Shown piece by piece: positions 24,244-31,718 of a DNA stretch of 34,193 bases. Every line of letters starts with the position of its first letter. The stretch's first letter is position 1. Made by a program: the position numbers and the translations under genes. Under the pieces are notes generated by a model that was not told the DNA's origin, searched no databases, and was given only the letters and a program-made list of their open reading frames with translations. The DNA is from Clostridium sp. (GTDB lineage: Bacteria > Bacillota_I > Bacilli_A > RF39 > UBA660), in the NCBI GenBank assembly GCA_023665725.1, contig JAMPDH010000014.1, positions 1 to 34,193 on the forward strand, given 5' to 3'.

Positions 24244-25623
24244 CTATGGGGCAAGAACTATGCGAAATGTAAATTCCTCCTTACTTGTACCATCTTGTGA
24301 ATCAAATGAAAATTGGCTAGCTGCTTCACCACCATAATTAACATCCCCTCGTATTAACCAAGGATAGTCCGATGAAATGAAATTAGAACGATCATTATAC
24401 CAACTATTACGATACTTTAAACCACTTGATTCATCACTATAATAATTAAATGGTCCTACTTCACCAATAGCATCACCTAATATTCTAAAGTTATATGAAT
24501 TTATATTACTTTCATTATGATATACATCAAAATATTTATCACCATAGCTTCCAATATTATTAGAATTTAAACCACTAGATCCTAATTTACCATTTATATA
24601 ACTTGCCATATATTCAAATCCACCACCTGATAAATCATATATTCCTGTTATATTACCTGTTGAACTAGAGGTATATCCAATCGTTGTATCATATGGTAAT
24701 GTTACTGTAGTTTCTGTTCCTGTTACTCCACTTGATTTATTTATAGAAGAATAACCTGTTAAGTAACTACTATTATTATTTATATTTATTTCTTTATTTA
24801 TTCCATAATTTGAATGTGATAAATATGCAACTGCTCCCCATTCTGTATTTTTCATCATATGAGAATCCAAATCTCTGTTATAGTTATATGATGTTTCAAA
24901 CATTGTTTTTACATTAATATTCCTTAATGAAGTTAAATTTGGCTTTATTGTAATTTTGTCAACAGATCCACTTGTTTCAAATTTCCCTACCCATAATCCT
25001 GTTGTATTCATAGTTATAAATGCAGGATGTGTCATATAGTCTCCTATTTTACAATTTCCTACTGTTCCTGTTGATAGCGGAGCGGTACACTCTCCATCAT
25101 TTAAATCAGAAGTATTATCTATACCAAATTTTATGTCAATACTTTGGGCATTTCCTGTTACATGATTTGTTAAACTAGTCGAATAATTCCCCAAATCCCA
25201 TAATTTATAACTATATTTTGGTATCCATACAAAATATGACTCTATATTTTCCTCTGGTATTGTATCTTCAACATTATAAGTATCTTCACCTATCAGTATT
25301 ACAGCATTTGCCCATTTTTTATTTGAATAATTATACCATTCTTTTGAAGTATCCGCTTTTTTTACAGTACCATCATCTTCTATTGTTACAGCTACTAGAT
25401 TGTTATAAATTACTGGATATGCTCCATTTAAAATCGATTCTTTATATGATATTTTAGATTCACTTGATCCGTTTATTTTATTTAAAACATCAGTTTTTTG
25501 TTTATCAATTATTACTTTTCTAGAACTAAGCATAGAAAGAGTTAATAACATAAGTACTAAAAACAAAATAATCAATGAATATATAATTGCAGAAATTGCA
25601 AACCCCTTTTCATTTTTTGACAT
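24244..25623 (-). CDS. Large pilin-like surface protein with FGE/C-type-lectin-like domain
   Basis: A 459-residue protein with an N-terminal hydrophobic stretch, KGFAISAIIYSLIILFLVL, resembling a prepilin signal without the Glu at +5, then a Ser/Asn/Gly-rich external part with few charges. The region from about residue 115 resembles the formylglycine-generating-enzyme/C-type lectin fold: IPKYSYKLW, MTHPAFI, GLWVGKFETSG, NTEWGAVAYLSHSNYG, IYDLSGGGFEYMA, YPWLIRGDVNYGGEAASQFSF and the ending FTFRIVLAP, close to the RGGxW...GFRxVL pattern. It lacks the FGE cysteine pair, so binding or display is more likely than catalysis. Such domains are also the variable parts of diversity-generating retroelement targets, but no retroelement is seen here. 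Strong promoter upstream; RBS AGAGGTG. Confidence 0.75.
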   Translation of the reverse strand: MSKNEKGFAISAIIYSLIILFLVLMLLTLSMLSSRKVIIDKQKTDVLNKINGSSESKISYKESILNGAYPVIYNNLVAVTIEDDGTVKKADTSKEWYNYSNKKWANAVILIGEDTYNVEDTIPEENIESYFVWIPKYSYKLWDLGNYSTSLTNHVTGNAQSIDIKFGIDNTSDLNDGECTAPLSTGTVGNCKIGDYMTHPAFITMNTTGLWVGKFETSGSVDKITIKPNLTSLRNINVKTMFETSYNYNRDLDSHMMKNTEWGAVAYLSHSNYGINKEININNNSSYLTGYSSINKSSGVTGTETTVTLPYDTTIGYTSSSTGNITGIYDLSGGGFEYMASYINGKLGSSGLNSNNIGSYGDKYFDVYHNESNINSYNFRILGDAIGEVGPFNYYSDESSGLKYRNSWYNDRSNFISSDYPWLIRGDVNYGGEAASQFSFDSQDGTSKEEFTFRIVLAP

Positions 25624-25647
25624 TTAGTTCACCTCTATACTAATAAA

Positions 25648-25676
25648 ATTATATAAAATAAAAATAAATAAATCAA
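25648..25676 (-). promoter_or_regulatory. SigmaA-like promoter of the large pilin-like gene
   Basis: On the minus strand TTGATT (25671-25676), 17 bases, then TATAAT (25648-25653), about 25 bases before the ATG. A good vegetative-type promoter. Confidence 0.65.
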
Positions 25677-25701
25677 GAAAAACAGTTAATAGTAACTGTT
25701 T
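25675..25701 (-). terminator. Terminator-like hairpin between ysxE and the pilin-like gene
   Basis: AACAGTTA (25681-25688) and TAACTGTT (25693-25700), extended by one A-T pair, with a 4-base loop; on the minus strand it is followed by TTTCTTGATTTATTT. It probably ends the spoVID-ysxE message about 200 bases past ysxE. The weak U tract overlaps the -35 box of the next promoter. Confidence 0.5.
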
Positions 25702-25761
25702 ATTAAGCAAATGCCCTTATTCGGTTAAATATTAAACCATATATTATATTAGGTGATATGA

Positions 25762-25935
25762 ATGCACAGAAATTGTGGTGGGCGAGGCAAATGGTGGCTT
25801 TGCGCATTTATATGTACAGTAATAATTTTTTATCAATTTATTATAACTTTGTTTATTTTAACAAGGTTTAACTTATTTTTATTATTTTTATTTATATTTT
25901 TATTATTCTTTTCTTTCTTCAGAATATTCTGGTGA
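25762..25935 (+). CDS. Putative small Cys/Gly/Trp membrane protein, 57 residues
   Basis: A short plus-strand frame in a window that is otherwise almost all minus. The ATG at 25762 has AGGTG 6 bases upstream, a normal spacing. The product begins MHRNCGGRGKWWLCAFIC, a short Cys-, Gly- and Trp-bearing cap, followed by one or two hydrophobic helices (about 13-36 and 38-54) and ends RIFW. It overlaps the 3' end of ysxE on the other strand by 33 bases. Small hydrophobic proteins with Gly-rich caps are common in spores (the YjcZ/SscA type), but I cannot assign a family. The second half is T-rich DNA that gives Phe/Leu/Ile by default, which weakens the case. A 37-residue alternative from 25758 has its start too close to the binding site. 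Confidence 0.42.
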   Translation: MHRNCGGRGKWWLCAFICTVIIFYQFIITLFILTRFNLFLLFLFIFLLFFSFFRIFW

Positions 25936-26796
25936 AATTAGATTTTCTGTTTTATACAATGTATTTATTAACTTACTTACTTTTAATGTATTATTATATT
26001 CAGTATCATCTAATTCAACTTTATCAGGCAATACAATTAATATAAATAATAGTTTTTTTTCATCCTTTGAAAGGGGATACTTACTTTCATATTTATTTAA
26101 TAAATCTGTAAAATTAAATTCTAGACAATGTCTTTTATATAATTTATATAAATCAAATATAGGTAATCCTACTTTTGATTTATTCCAACTTATTAAATAT
26201 GGAGTTTCATTCTCTATAAAATGTTCTAATCTTAAATTATTATGTAAAACAACTAGCCGTTGTTTTTTTAATTTTTTTACATCATCATACCAACTATTAA
26301 GTTCTTCTTTAGAATACGTAAGTGATGCGATTAATTTAGATATATTACTTGCAAGCAAATATTCACTTGGACTCATATACACCTTTGTTTCTATAAACGT
26401 TATCAAATCTGTGTAATAGCTATATAAGTAATTTATATTATTATTTATGTCCTCATATATTTCCTTATAGTCATCTTCTGTAACTTCCTTATAATGAGTT
26501 GTTTTATAATGCAGTAAACTAACTAGTTCTACTAAATCTAAAATTTTTTGTTCTTTAGGTAAATCTATATCTTCTATGTATTCTGTTATTAAATATTCTT
26601 CATTTTCATTATTTAATATTTTTGGATAGTAATTAAAATTTCTAGTTTTTAAATAGTTATATATATCTGTTTCATATTTGTTTTCTTTTACAACTACTTT
26701 TCTATCCTTAGTATCTATTAGATAAACTTTATTATTTTTTGTATATCTATTTGCTACTAATGAATTTTTTTTTAAAATTTCATCTATTTTAAGCAT
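25903..26796 (-). CDS. ysxE: Spore coat-associated kinase-fold protein, CotS/YsxE-like
   Basis: A 297-residue protein with the CotS-family aminoglycoside-phosphotransferase-like fold. The N lobe has KVYLIDTKDRKVVVKE and EEYLITEYIED; the C lobe has VVLHNNLRLEHFI and PYLISWNKSKVGLPIFDLYKLYKR, which match the places of the HGD and IDF/W motifs. Here the catalytic Asp of HGD is replaced (H185-N-N187) and the metal-binding Asp is Ser203 (LISW), so it is probably a pseudokinase. It overlaps spoVID by 8 bases, as ysxE follows spoVID in Bacillus subtilis; this synteny supports the gene symbol. Probably made in the mother cell and placed in the coat. Confidence 0.75.
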   Translation of the reverse strand: MLKIDEILKKNSLVANRYTKNNKVYLIDTKDRKVVVKENKYETDIYNYLKTRNFNYYPKILNNENEEYLITEYIEDIDLPKEQKILDLVELVSLLHYKTTHYKEVTEDDYKEIYEDINNNINYLYSYYTDLITFIETKVYMSPSEYLLASNISKLIASLTYSKEELNSWYDDVKKLKKQRLVVLHNNLRLEHFIENETPYLISWNKSKVGLPIFDLYKLYKRHCLEFNFTDLLNKYESKYPLSKDEKKLLFILIVLPDKVELDDTEYNNTLKVSKLINTLYKTENLISPEYSEERKE

Positions 26797-27424
26797 TAGT
26801 TGGAATTATTAATTTATCTCCAATTTTTAGTTCTTTTATATCATTATACTCAGCTAGTGTTTCTTTATCTATATTATATTTATTTAATATAGTATCTATT
26901 GTATCTGTTTCTCTTACAATGTAAATACTATAGGTAACATATATATCATCGCTATCTTCATATTTAAATAAGGTTTCACTAGTATCTTCTGTTTCAATAC
27001 ATCTTGTATCAATAGTTTCTTCTTTTATTTCATCACAAATTATAGGAATTTCTTCTATTATTTCTTCTTTAGTATCATTTCTAACATCTTCTATCACAGG
27101 TATTTCCTCCATCTTATCAATTGTAACTTCTATGTTAACATCTAGCGAATTATTATCTACTATTTCATAGTAAAAATCTGTTACATTTACAGTAGCTTTA
27201 GATAAATTATATTTATCATCAATACTTATTTCAACGGGTAAATCATAATTAAAACCTTCTGTATTTATGCTTGAGCTGTTCATTTTATATTCACCACTTA
27301 CAATAAAGTTTCCTATAACGGCATTATTATTAATATTTAGGCTATCTTCTAAAGATATACTTGTTATTTCATCTAAATTGGTTTTAAATAAAATATTTTT
27401 CTTAAAAGGTATTATTTTTTTCAT
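26789..27424 (-). CDS. spoVID: SpoVID-like spore coat assembly protein with LysM domain
   Basis: SpoVID drives encasement of the spore by the coat and works with SpoIVA and SafA. The 211-residue product starts FKKNILFKTNLDEITSISLEDSLNINNNAVIGNFIVSGEYKM, matching the SpoVID N-terminal domain, with the continuation VEISIDDKYNLSKATVNVTDFYYEIVDNNSLDV. An acidic linker (about 105-165) follows, then a C-terminal LysM domain (about 166-209, ending LKIGDKLIIPTNA). It is much shorter than the Bacillus protein (about 570 residues), mostly because the acidic linker is short. The ATG has an AGGAGG site. ysxE overlaps its end. A terminator just upstream suggests its own promoter, but I could not identify one. 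Confidence 0.82.
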   Translation of the reverse strand: MKKIIPFKKNILFKTNLDEITSISLEDSLNINNNAVIGNFIVSGEYKMNSSSINTEGFNYDLPVEISIDDKYNLSKATVNVTDFYYEIVDNNSLDVNIEVTIDKMEEIPVIEDVRNDTKEEIIEEIPIICDEIKEETIDTRCIETEDTSETLFKYEDSDDIYVTYSIYIVRETDTIDTILNKYNIDKETLAEYNDIKELKIGDKLIIPTNA

Positions 27425-27448
27425 ACATTTCCTCCTACTTAATTGTAT

Positions 27449-27475
27449 TAAAAAAAAAGTTAGATATTACTAACT
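27449..27475 (-). terminator. Terminator before spoVID
   Basis: A 6-bp stem (27458-27463 with 27470-27475) containing the TAG stop of the upstream gene, followed on the minus strand by nine T. It separates the lon-side genes from spoVID-ysxE. Confidence 0.75.
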
Positions 27476-27934
27476 ATTTTTAATATAATATTCTAATTCT
27501 TTATTTATTTCTTCTGTTTCCTTACATAAATCTTTAAAATGTTCTGATATATAATTAATTTTACTAATTAATCCATTAGTTTGTTTAAATAATTTTTTAT
27601 TACTTTTAATTTGCAAATTATAATCTATAACACTTAAAACATTTTTCATAAATATAGTATCGTTTATTAAACTTATATTTTCATCTATAATAGAGCTAAT
27701 GGAATGTAGGAATTGCTCATTCATAGAGCATTCTTCTAAATCAAATTTTTCATTTAGAGACTTAGCTAAATAATAAAAATCGTATTGAAAGAAATCCATG
27801 CCAAATATTATTTCCTCATTTTTGAATAGAATCCTTGAACAGCATTCATCTATGCAAAATTCAAGGTTTAAATCGAAATTAACATTATTTAATTTTTCTA
27901 TTATATAATTACAAATATCATTTATTTCATCCAT
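27470..27934 (-). CDS. Unknown 154-residue protein between lon and spoVID
   Basis: I do not recognise this protein. It is helical and acidic, with cysteines at residues 8, 26, 30, 31 and 69, including an IDECCSRI patch that could bind metal, and a Lys/Glu-rich C-terminal helix. No signal peptide or membrane segment. The ATG at 27934 has only a weak AAAGGA three bases upstream. The same frame stays open for another 31 sense codons upstream of this ATG, up to 28027, without a usable start, and that stretch reads like protein (KKIADNLYILVSDIREE). It may therefore be the 3' part of a longer gene broken by a frameshift, the 5' part being the small frame after lon. Position between lon and spoVID suggests a sporulation link, unproved. 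Confidence 0.6.
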   Translation of the reverse strand: MDEINDICNYIIEKLNNVNFDLNLEFCIDECCSRILFKNEEIIFGMDFFQYDFYYLAKSLNEKFDLEECSMNEQFLHSISSIIDENISLINDTIFMKNVLSVIDYNLQIKSNKKLFKQTNGLISKINYISEHFKDLCKETEEINKELEYYIKNS

Positions 27935-28023
27935 ATTTCCTTTATTTGTATTTTTATTCTCTTCTCTTATGTCAGAAACTAAAATATATAAATTATCTGC
28001 TATTTTTTTGTTAAAAAATCCTA

Positions 28024-28158
28024 CTAATTATAATCAACGAATTCCTTAATATATATTATATAATTTTTATAATCATAGTTAAAATATGTATCTAAAAAAT
28101 TTCTACAGTTATTTAATGTAAGTGCTGCCTGAATAAACTTATAATCAATATAATCCAT
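28024..28158 (-). CDS. Small 44-residue frame overlapping the lon stop
   Basis: Starts with an ATG that shares one base with the TAA of lon (TAATG), with GGAGG six bases upstream inside the last lon codons, so it is well placed for translation. It encodes 44 residues rich in Tyr and Asp, without signal or membrane segment, and ends in TAG TAG. Just where it stops, the frame of the next gene opens (28027). A single-base change near 28025-28030 would join the two into one protein of about 229 residues. It is therefore either a tiny gene of its own or the start of a broken gene. Family not recognised. Confidence 0.5.
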   Translation of the reverse strand: MDYIDYKFIQAALTLNNCRNFLDTYFNYDYKNYIIYIKEFVDYN

Positions 28159-30479
28159 TATTTACCTCCAAATACTATTTTATATATTTCTTTATAATCC
28201 GAAACTGATATAAATTCTATAGATTTTGTAATTTCTTCTGGAATATCTTTTAAATCCCTTATATTATCAGATGGCATTATTATTTTTTTTATATTATTCC
28301 TATAGGCACCTATGCTTTTTTCTTTTAATCCACCTATTGGCAAAACTTTTCCTCTTAGAGTTATTTCTCCTGTCATAGCTAAATCATTAGGCACTTTTTT
28401 ATTTATAAGTAAACTAATTAAAGATGTAGTTAAGGCAATGCCTGCACTTGGGCCATCCTTTGGAACTGCTCCTTCGGGAACATGAATGTGGATATCATTT
28501 TCATTTAAGATATTTTCGTTAATATGATATTTTTTATAATTAGATTTTACATAATCCATAGCAATATGTGCACTTTCTTTCATTACATCGCCTAATGAAC
28601 CAGTTAAAACTAAATCGCCTTTACCTTTAAAATAAGTGACCTCGATTGGTAATGTATCTCCACCATAATTTGTATAAGCAAGTCCATTCACAACTCCAAT
28701 ATTTTCTTCATTATTTTTATTTGTAAAAAGATATTTTGGTTTTCCTAAATATTGATCTAAATTTTTACATGTAACATTAAGCGTTTTAATTGCTATTTTA
28801 TTTACAACCATAGAAGTTACTATCTTTCTAATTATAGTGCTTATCTTCCTATTTAACTCTCTTACCCCAGCTTCTTTTGTATAACCCCTAATTATTTCTA
28901 AAATAGCATCATCATCAAAATGTATAGATTCATCAGGCAATCCATGTTCTTTTAAAACATTTTTTATAATATGTTTTTTACAAATATCAAGTTTTTCGTA
29001 TTCTGTATATCCACTTAAGTTAATAATTTCTAATCTATCTTTTAGTGGTTCAGGTATATTTTCTATATAATTCGCAGTTAAAATAAATATAACTTTTGAA
29101 AGATCAAATTCTTCTTCTATGTAGTTGTCTATAAAATATTCATTTTGTTCTATATCTAATACGTCTAATAAAGAACTAGCAGGATCTCCCTTTATATCTT
29201 TTGCCATTTTATCAACTTCATCTATAAGAAATAAAGGATTAGAACTTTTTGCCTTTTTAATTGATTGTATTATTCTACCGGGGCTTGCACCTAAATATGT
29301 CTTTCTATGCCCAATTATTTCTGCCGGATCATTAATACCACCCACTGAAATTTTAGCAAAGTTTCTATTAAGTGCTTTTGCCACTGAAAACGCAAGTGTT
29401 GTTTTTCCAACTCCTGGAGGACCCACAAGACAAAGTATTGGACTTTTAACATCTTTTGAAAACTGTCTTACTGCTAAAAATTCTATAATCCTCTTTTTGA
29501 CATCTTCAATTCCAAAATGAGACTCATCTAATTTTTTTCTAACATCTTTTAAATTTTTATTATCTTCTGTATACACTTGCCATGGTAAATCTAATAACCA
29601 GTCAATATATGTTCTAAGGATTCCAACTTCAGGTGAAACAGAGGATAATGTCTCATATCTTTTTATTTCACTTTCTAATCTATCTTTAGCTTTAGGAGGT
29701 AAAGATAGAGAATCCATTCTTTCTTTTATTTTTTCTATTTCTACGTCTTTTGAATTAGTATCTCCTAACTCCTCTTTAATTTGTTTGATTTTTTCTCTTA
29801 AAACATATTCTTTTTGACTTTCATCTATTTGTTTTTTTACTTTTAAATCTATCTTTTTTTCTATCTCATATATTTCTTCTTCTTTATATATATCACTTAA
29901 AATAAATTCTGCTCGTCTTTTACTATTAGTTTCAAGTAAGTATTCATTAAGTCTTTCTATTTTTATAGGTAAAAAAGGTGCGATCATATCAGTTAATTCT
30001 GAAAGACTTTTAGAATCTTGTACAACGCTTAATATTCCGTTCCCCATTTTAGGCACAAAATGTACAAACTTCTCTAATTCATTTGAGATTTTTTTTATTA
30101 AAATATTTTCCTCAGTTTCATCAATTACTTCTGACTTTAACTCTGAAATAATTGATTCCATAGTTTCTAGTTCTTTGTTTGTATTTAAGTATTCATGTAC
30201 TTTAGCTCTTTTTATTCCTTTTAATACTACCCTTGTTTTTCCATTAGGAAGTTCTATTCTATGAGTGATGTTTGCAATAACTCCTATTTTGGGTAACTTT
30301 TCGATAACTATTTTATCAACTAAATCTGGTGTACTTGCAACCAATATATTACTTTCATGAAATAGCTGTGATATATCTAAAACATTTTTACTTACTGTAT
30401 TATCAAATTCCAATCTTATTTCATTTTTAGGAAGTAGTATTATACCTTTTAATAATAGTACTGGTAAATTGCTTTTCAT
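28158..30479 (-). CDS. lon: ATP-dependent protease Lon (LonA)
   Basis: Hexameric cytoplasmic AAA+ protease for damaged and regulatory proteins. The 773-residue product has the N-terminal substrate domain (PVLLLKGIILLPKNEIRLEF, about 1-200), a coiled-coil linker, the AAA+ module with Walker A GPPGVGKT (353-360) and Walker B FLIDEVDK (417-424), and a C-terminal protease domain with catalytic Ser678 in GPSAG and Lys721 in GLKEKS, the dyad distance of Escherichia coli Lon. It is full length. The ATG has a GGAGGTG site and there is a promoter just upstream. No CIRCE element is visible. In Bacillus subtilis lonA is also in the neighbourhood of ysxC, spoVID and ysxE. Confidence 0.98.
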   Translation of the reverse strand: MKSNLPVLLLKGIILLPKNEIRLEFDNTVSKNVLDISQLFHESNILVASTPDLVDKIVIEKLPKIGVIANITHRIELPNGKTRVVLKGIKRAKVHEYLNTNKELETMESIISELKSEVIDETEENILIKKISNELEKFVHFVPKMGNGILSVVQDSKSLSELTDMIAPFLPIKIERLNEYLLETNSKRRAEFILSDIYKEEEIYEIEKKIDLKVKKQIDESQKEYVLREKIKQIKEELGDTNSKDVEIEKIKERMDSLSLPPKAKDRLESEIKRYETLSSVSPEVGILRTYIDWLLDLPWQVYTEDNKNLKDVRKKLDESHFGIEDVKKRIIEFLAVRQFSKDVKSPILCLVGPPGVGKTTLAFSVAKALNRNFAKISVGGINDPAEIIGHRKTYLGASPGRIIQSIKKAKSSNPLFLIDEVDKMAKDIKGDPASSLLDVLDIEQNEYFIDNYIEEEFDLSKVIFILTANYIENIPEPLKDRLEIINLSGYTEYEKLDICKKHIIKNVLKEHGLPDESIHFDDDAILEIIRGYTKEAGVRELNRKISTIIRKIVTSMVVNKIAIKTLNVTCKNLDQYLGKPKYLFTNKNNEENIGVVNGLAYTNYGGDTLPIEVTYFKGKGDLVLTGSLGDVMKESAHIAMDYVKSNYKKYHINENILNENDIHIHVPEGAVPKDGPSAGIALTTSLISLLINKKVPNDLAMTGEITLRGKVLPIGGLKEKSIGAYRNNIKKIIMPSDNIRDLKDIPEEITKSIEFISVSDYKEIYKIVFGGK

Positions 30480-30506
30480 ATATACACCTCCACAAAATTA
30501 TTTTTT

Positions 30507-30535
30507 ATTATAATACAAAAAAAAATAAAAGTCTA
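30507..30535 (-). promoter_or_regulatory. SigmaA-like promoter of lon
   Basis: On the minus strand TAGACT (30530-30535), 17 bases, then TATAAT (30507-30512), about 28 bases before the ATG. The -35 overlaps the terminator of the upstream gene. Confidence 0.55.
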
Positions 30536-30553
30536 TTAAAAATTAAACTTTTA
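30517..30553 (-). terminator. Terminator of the deacetylase-like gene
   Basis: A 7-bp stem (30526-30532 with 30547-30553), followed on the minus strand by nine T. It lies 12 bases past the stop codon and partly covers the lon -35 box. Confidence 0.6.
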
Positions 30554-30564
30554 TCATAATATAT

Positions 30565-31356
30565 TTATTCATCTATTAATTCTGTAATACTATGCATTAT
30601 ATATCCTTTAGATTTTAAATAATCTATAACACTTTGAAGTTCATTTAATGTATTATTATTTATATTTAGATATACTATTAAACCTGGTTTTAAATTATTT
30701 TTTATATTTGCATATGGATTAGAGTTTATATATATTTCTGGTAATATTGAAAAATATTTTTTTGATACACATAAATCTAAAAAATCAAAATCTTTATTTT
30801 TGTTATAGCAATATATGTTAGAATTAAATTTAGTATCTAATGTAGATTGATTTACTAATATATCATATTTATCTAATACCTTTAATTCCTCATATAGGGT
30901 CTTATCAACTTTATCATATAAAAATGATGCTGTAACATTATTATTTTCTAATATTGATATTACTTGTTTAAGATTTTCTGAATTATTGAATCTAAATATA
31001 AAATAAACAGACATTTCTTTTTTATTACCACCAATAATAAACTTATCATAATTATTATATACTGAAATATCTGGTTTTAAAGTATCATATACATATAACG
31101 TTGGATTATAGCTTCCTATTCGTTTCATTTTTTTATAACTTTCCTCAATATTTACAGACATTCCACTAATACCTGGTATAATTGTATCATTATCTATTAT
31201 CGAATTAGTACTTTGAGTGTTATATTTATCCTTTTCTTGATTAATCATTATCATGATTTCATCATTATTTTTAATAACAAGAGATGTTTTCTCTGTACAA
31301 AAAAAACTAAACCAAATCAAAGTAATTACTCCAATTATTTGGAAATGCTTTTTCAT
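30565..31356 (-). CDS. Degenerate polysaccharide-deacetylase-like exported protein
   Basis: A 263-residue protein with an N-terminal signal or anchor (HFQIIGVITLIWFSFFC) and a motif-bearing region IIPGISGMSVNIEESYKKMKRIGSYNPTLYVYDTLKP. The rest looks like a NodB/polysaccharide deacetylase barrel: MSVYFIFRFNNSENLKQVISILENNNVTASFLYD matches the VALTFDDG...TFFV strand-helix-strand, and the end NNNTLNELQSVIDYLKSKGYIMHSITELI matches the last helix and strand. However the metal-binding Asp pair and the HxxxH motif are missing, so it is probably not an active deacetylase. The ATG at 31356 has AAGGTG 6 bases upstream; the GTG at 31365 is in that site. It is divergent to the coat-like gene. Confidence 0.6.
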   Translation of the reverse strand: MKKHFQIIGVITLIWFSFFCTEKTSLVIKNNDEIMIMINQEKDKYNTQSTNSIIDNDTIIPGISGMSVNIEESYKKMKRIGSYNPTLYVYDTLKPDISVYNNYDKFIIGGNKKEMSVYFIFRFNNSENLKQVISILENNNVTASFLYDKVDKTLYEELKVLDKYDILVNQSTLDTKFNSNIYCYNKNKDFDFLDLCVSKKYFSILPEIYINSNPYANIKNNLKPGLIVYLNINNNTLNELQSVIDYLKSKGYIMHSITELIDE

Positions 31357-31400
31357 ATAATTCACCTTAATTAATTATATGATTAAATATAAGTTTTTTC

Positions 31401-31427
31401 ACTAATTTATTTGGATAACATAATATA
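31401..31427 (+). promoter_or_regulatory. Possible sigmaK-type promoter of the coat-like gene
   Basis: CATAATATA (31419-31427) fits the sigmaK -10 pattern CATANNNTA, and AC at 31401-31402 lies 16 bases upstream as the short -35. TATAAT is also present, so a vegetative promoter is not excluded, but no good TTGACA-like -35 is found. Confidence 0.4.
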
Positions 31428-31445
31428 ATATAGAGGTGAATTTAG

Positions 31446-31688
31446 GTGAATAATAACATTAATACTCCAGTAAATATGCCTAATAATATGTATTATCAAA
31501 ATCCAAATTATTATCAAAATGATAATAGATTAGTAGGAGGCTTTGCATTTCCCTTCCTTCTAGGTGGAGTTACAGGAGCAGCTATCGCACCAGCTTTTTG
31601 GAATAGGCCTACATATGGACCAAGACCTCCATATGGACCTCCAGGTGTACCTTACAATACATATTACTATGGACCATATTATAGATAA
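31446..31688 (+). CDS. Small Gly/Pro/Tyr-rich protein, spore coat-like
   Basis: An 80-residue protein on the plus strand. It begins with an Asn/Met/Tyr/Gln-rich segment, has a hydrophobic glycine-rich helix (about 28-52, GGFAFPFLLGGVTGAAIAPAF) and ends with a Tyr/Pro/Gly-rich tail YGPRPPYGPPGVPYNTYYYGPYYR. Such tails are typical of small coat and exosporium proteins cross-linked through tyrosine or insoluble by composition; the family is not named from this sequence. The GTG start has AGAGGTG 7 bases upstream. A perfect terminator follows directly. A possible sigmaK promoter lies in front, consistent with a late mother-cell gene. A general cell-surface role is the alternative. Confidence 0.78.
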   Translation: MNNNINTPVNMPNNMYYQNPNYYQNDNRLVGGFAFPFLLGGVTGAAIAPAFWNRPTYGPRPPYGPPGVPYNTYYYGPYYR

Positions 31689-31713
31689 AAGTCTTTCTTT
31701 TGAAAGACTTTTT
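31687..31713. terminator. Bidirectional terminator between the coat-like gene and rny
   Basis: AAAGTCTTTC (31688-31697) and GAAAGACTTT (31702-31711) make a perfect 10-bp stem with a TTTT loop, flanked by A and T runs. It serves the plus-strand coat-like gene and, read the other way, rny. Confidence 0.9.
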
Positions 31714-31718
31714 GTTAA

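Noticed and set aside
24244-25623. Active formylglycine-generating enzyme or a diversity-generating retroelement target
   Set aside because: The FGE cysteines are not present, and no reverse transcriptase or template repeat is in the window, so only the fold resemblance is claimed.
25758-25871. 37-codon frame starting at the ATG four bases before the 57-residue frame
   Set aside because: Its start is only two bases from the binding site, too close for normal initiation.
27442-27469. SigmaE-like promoter for spoVID (AATACAAT with TAATATC 13 bases upstream)
   Set aside because: Transcription would start inside the ribosome binding site and the boxes overlap the terminator of the previous gene.
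28024-28029. Read-through of TAG TAG after the 44-codon frame
   Set aside because: The same frame meets another TAG within six codons; only a frame change, not read-through, would continue a protein.
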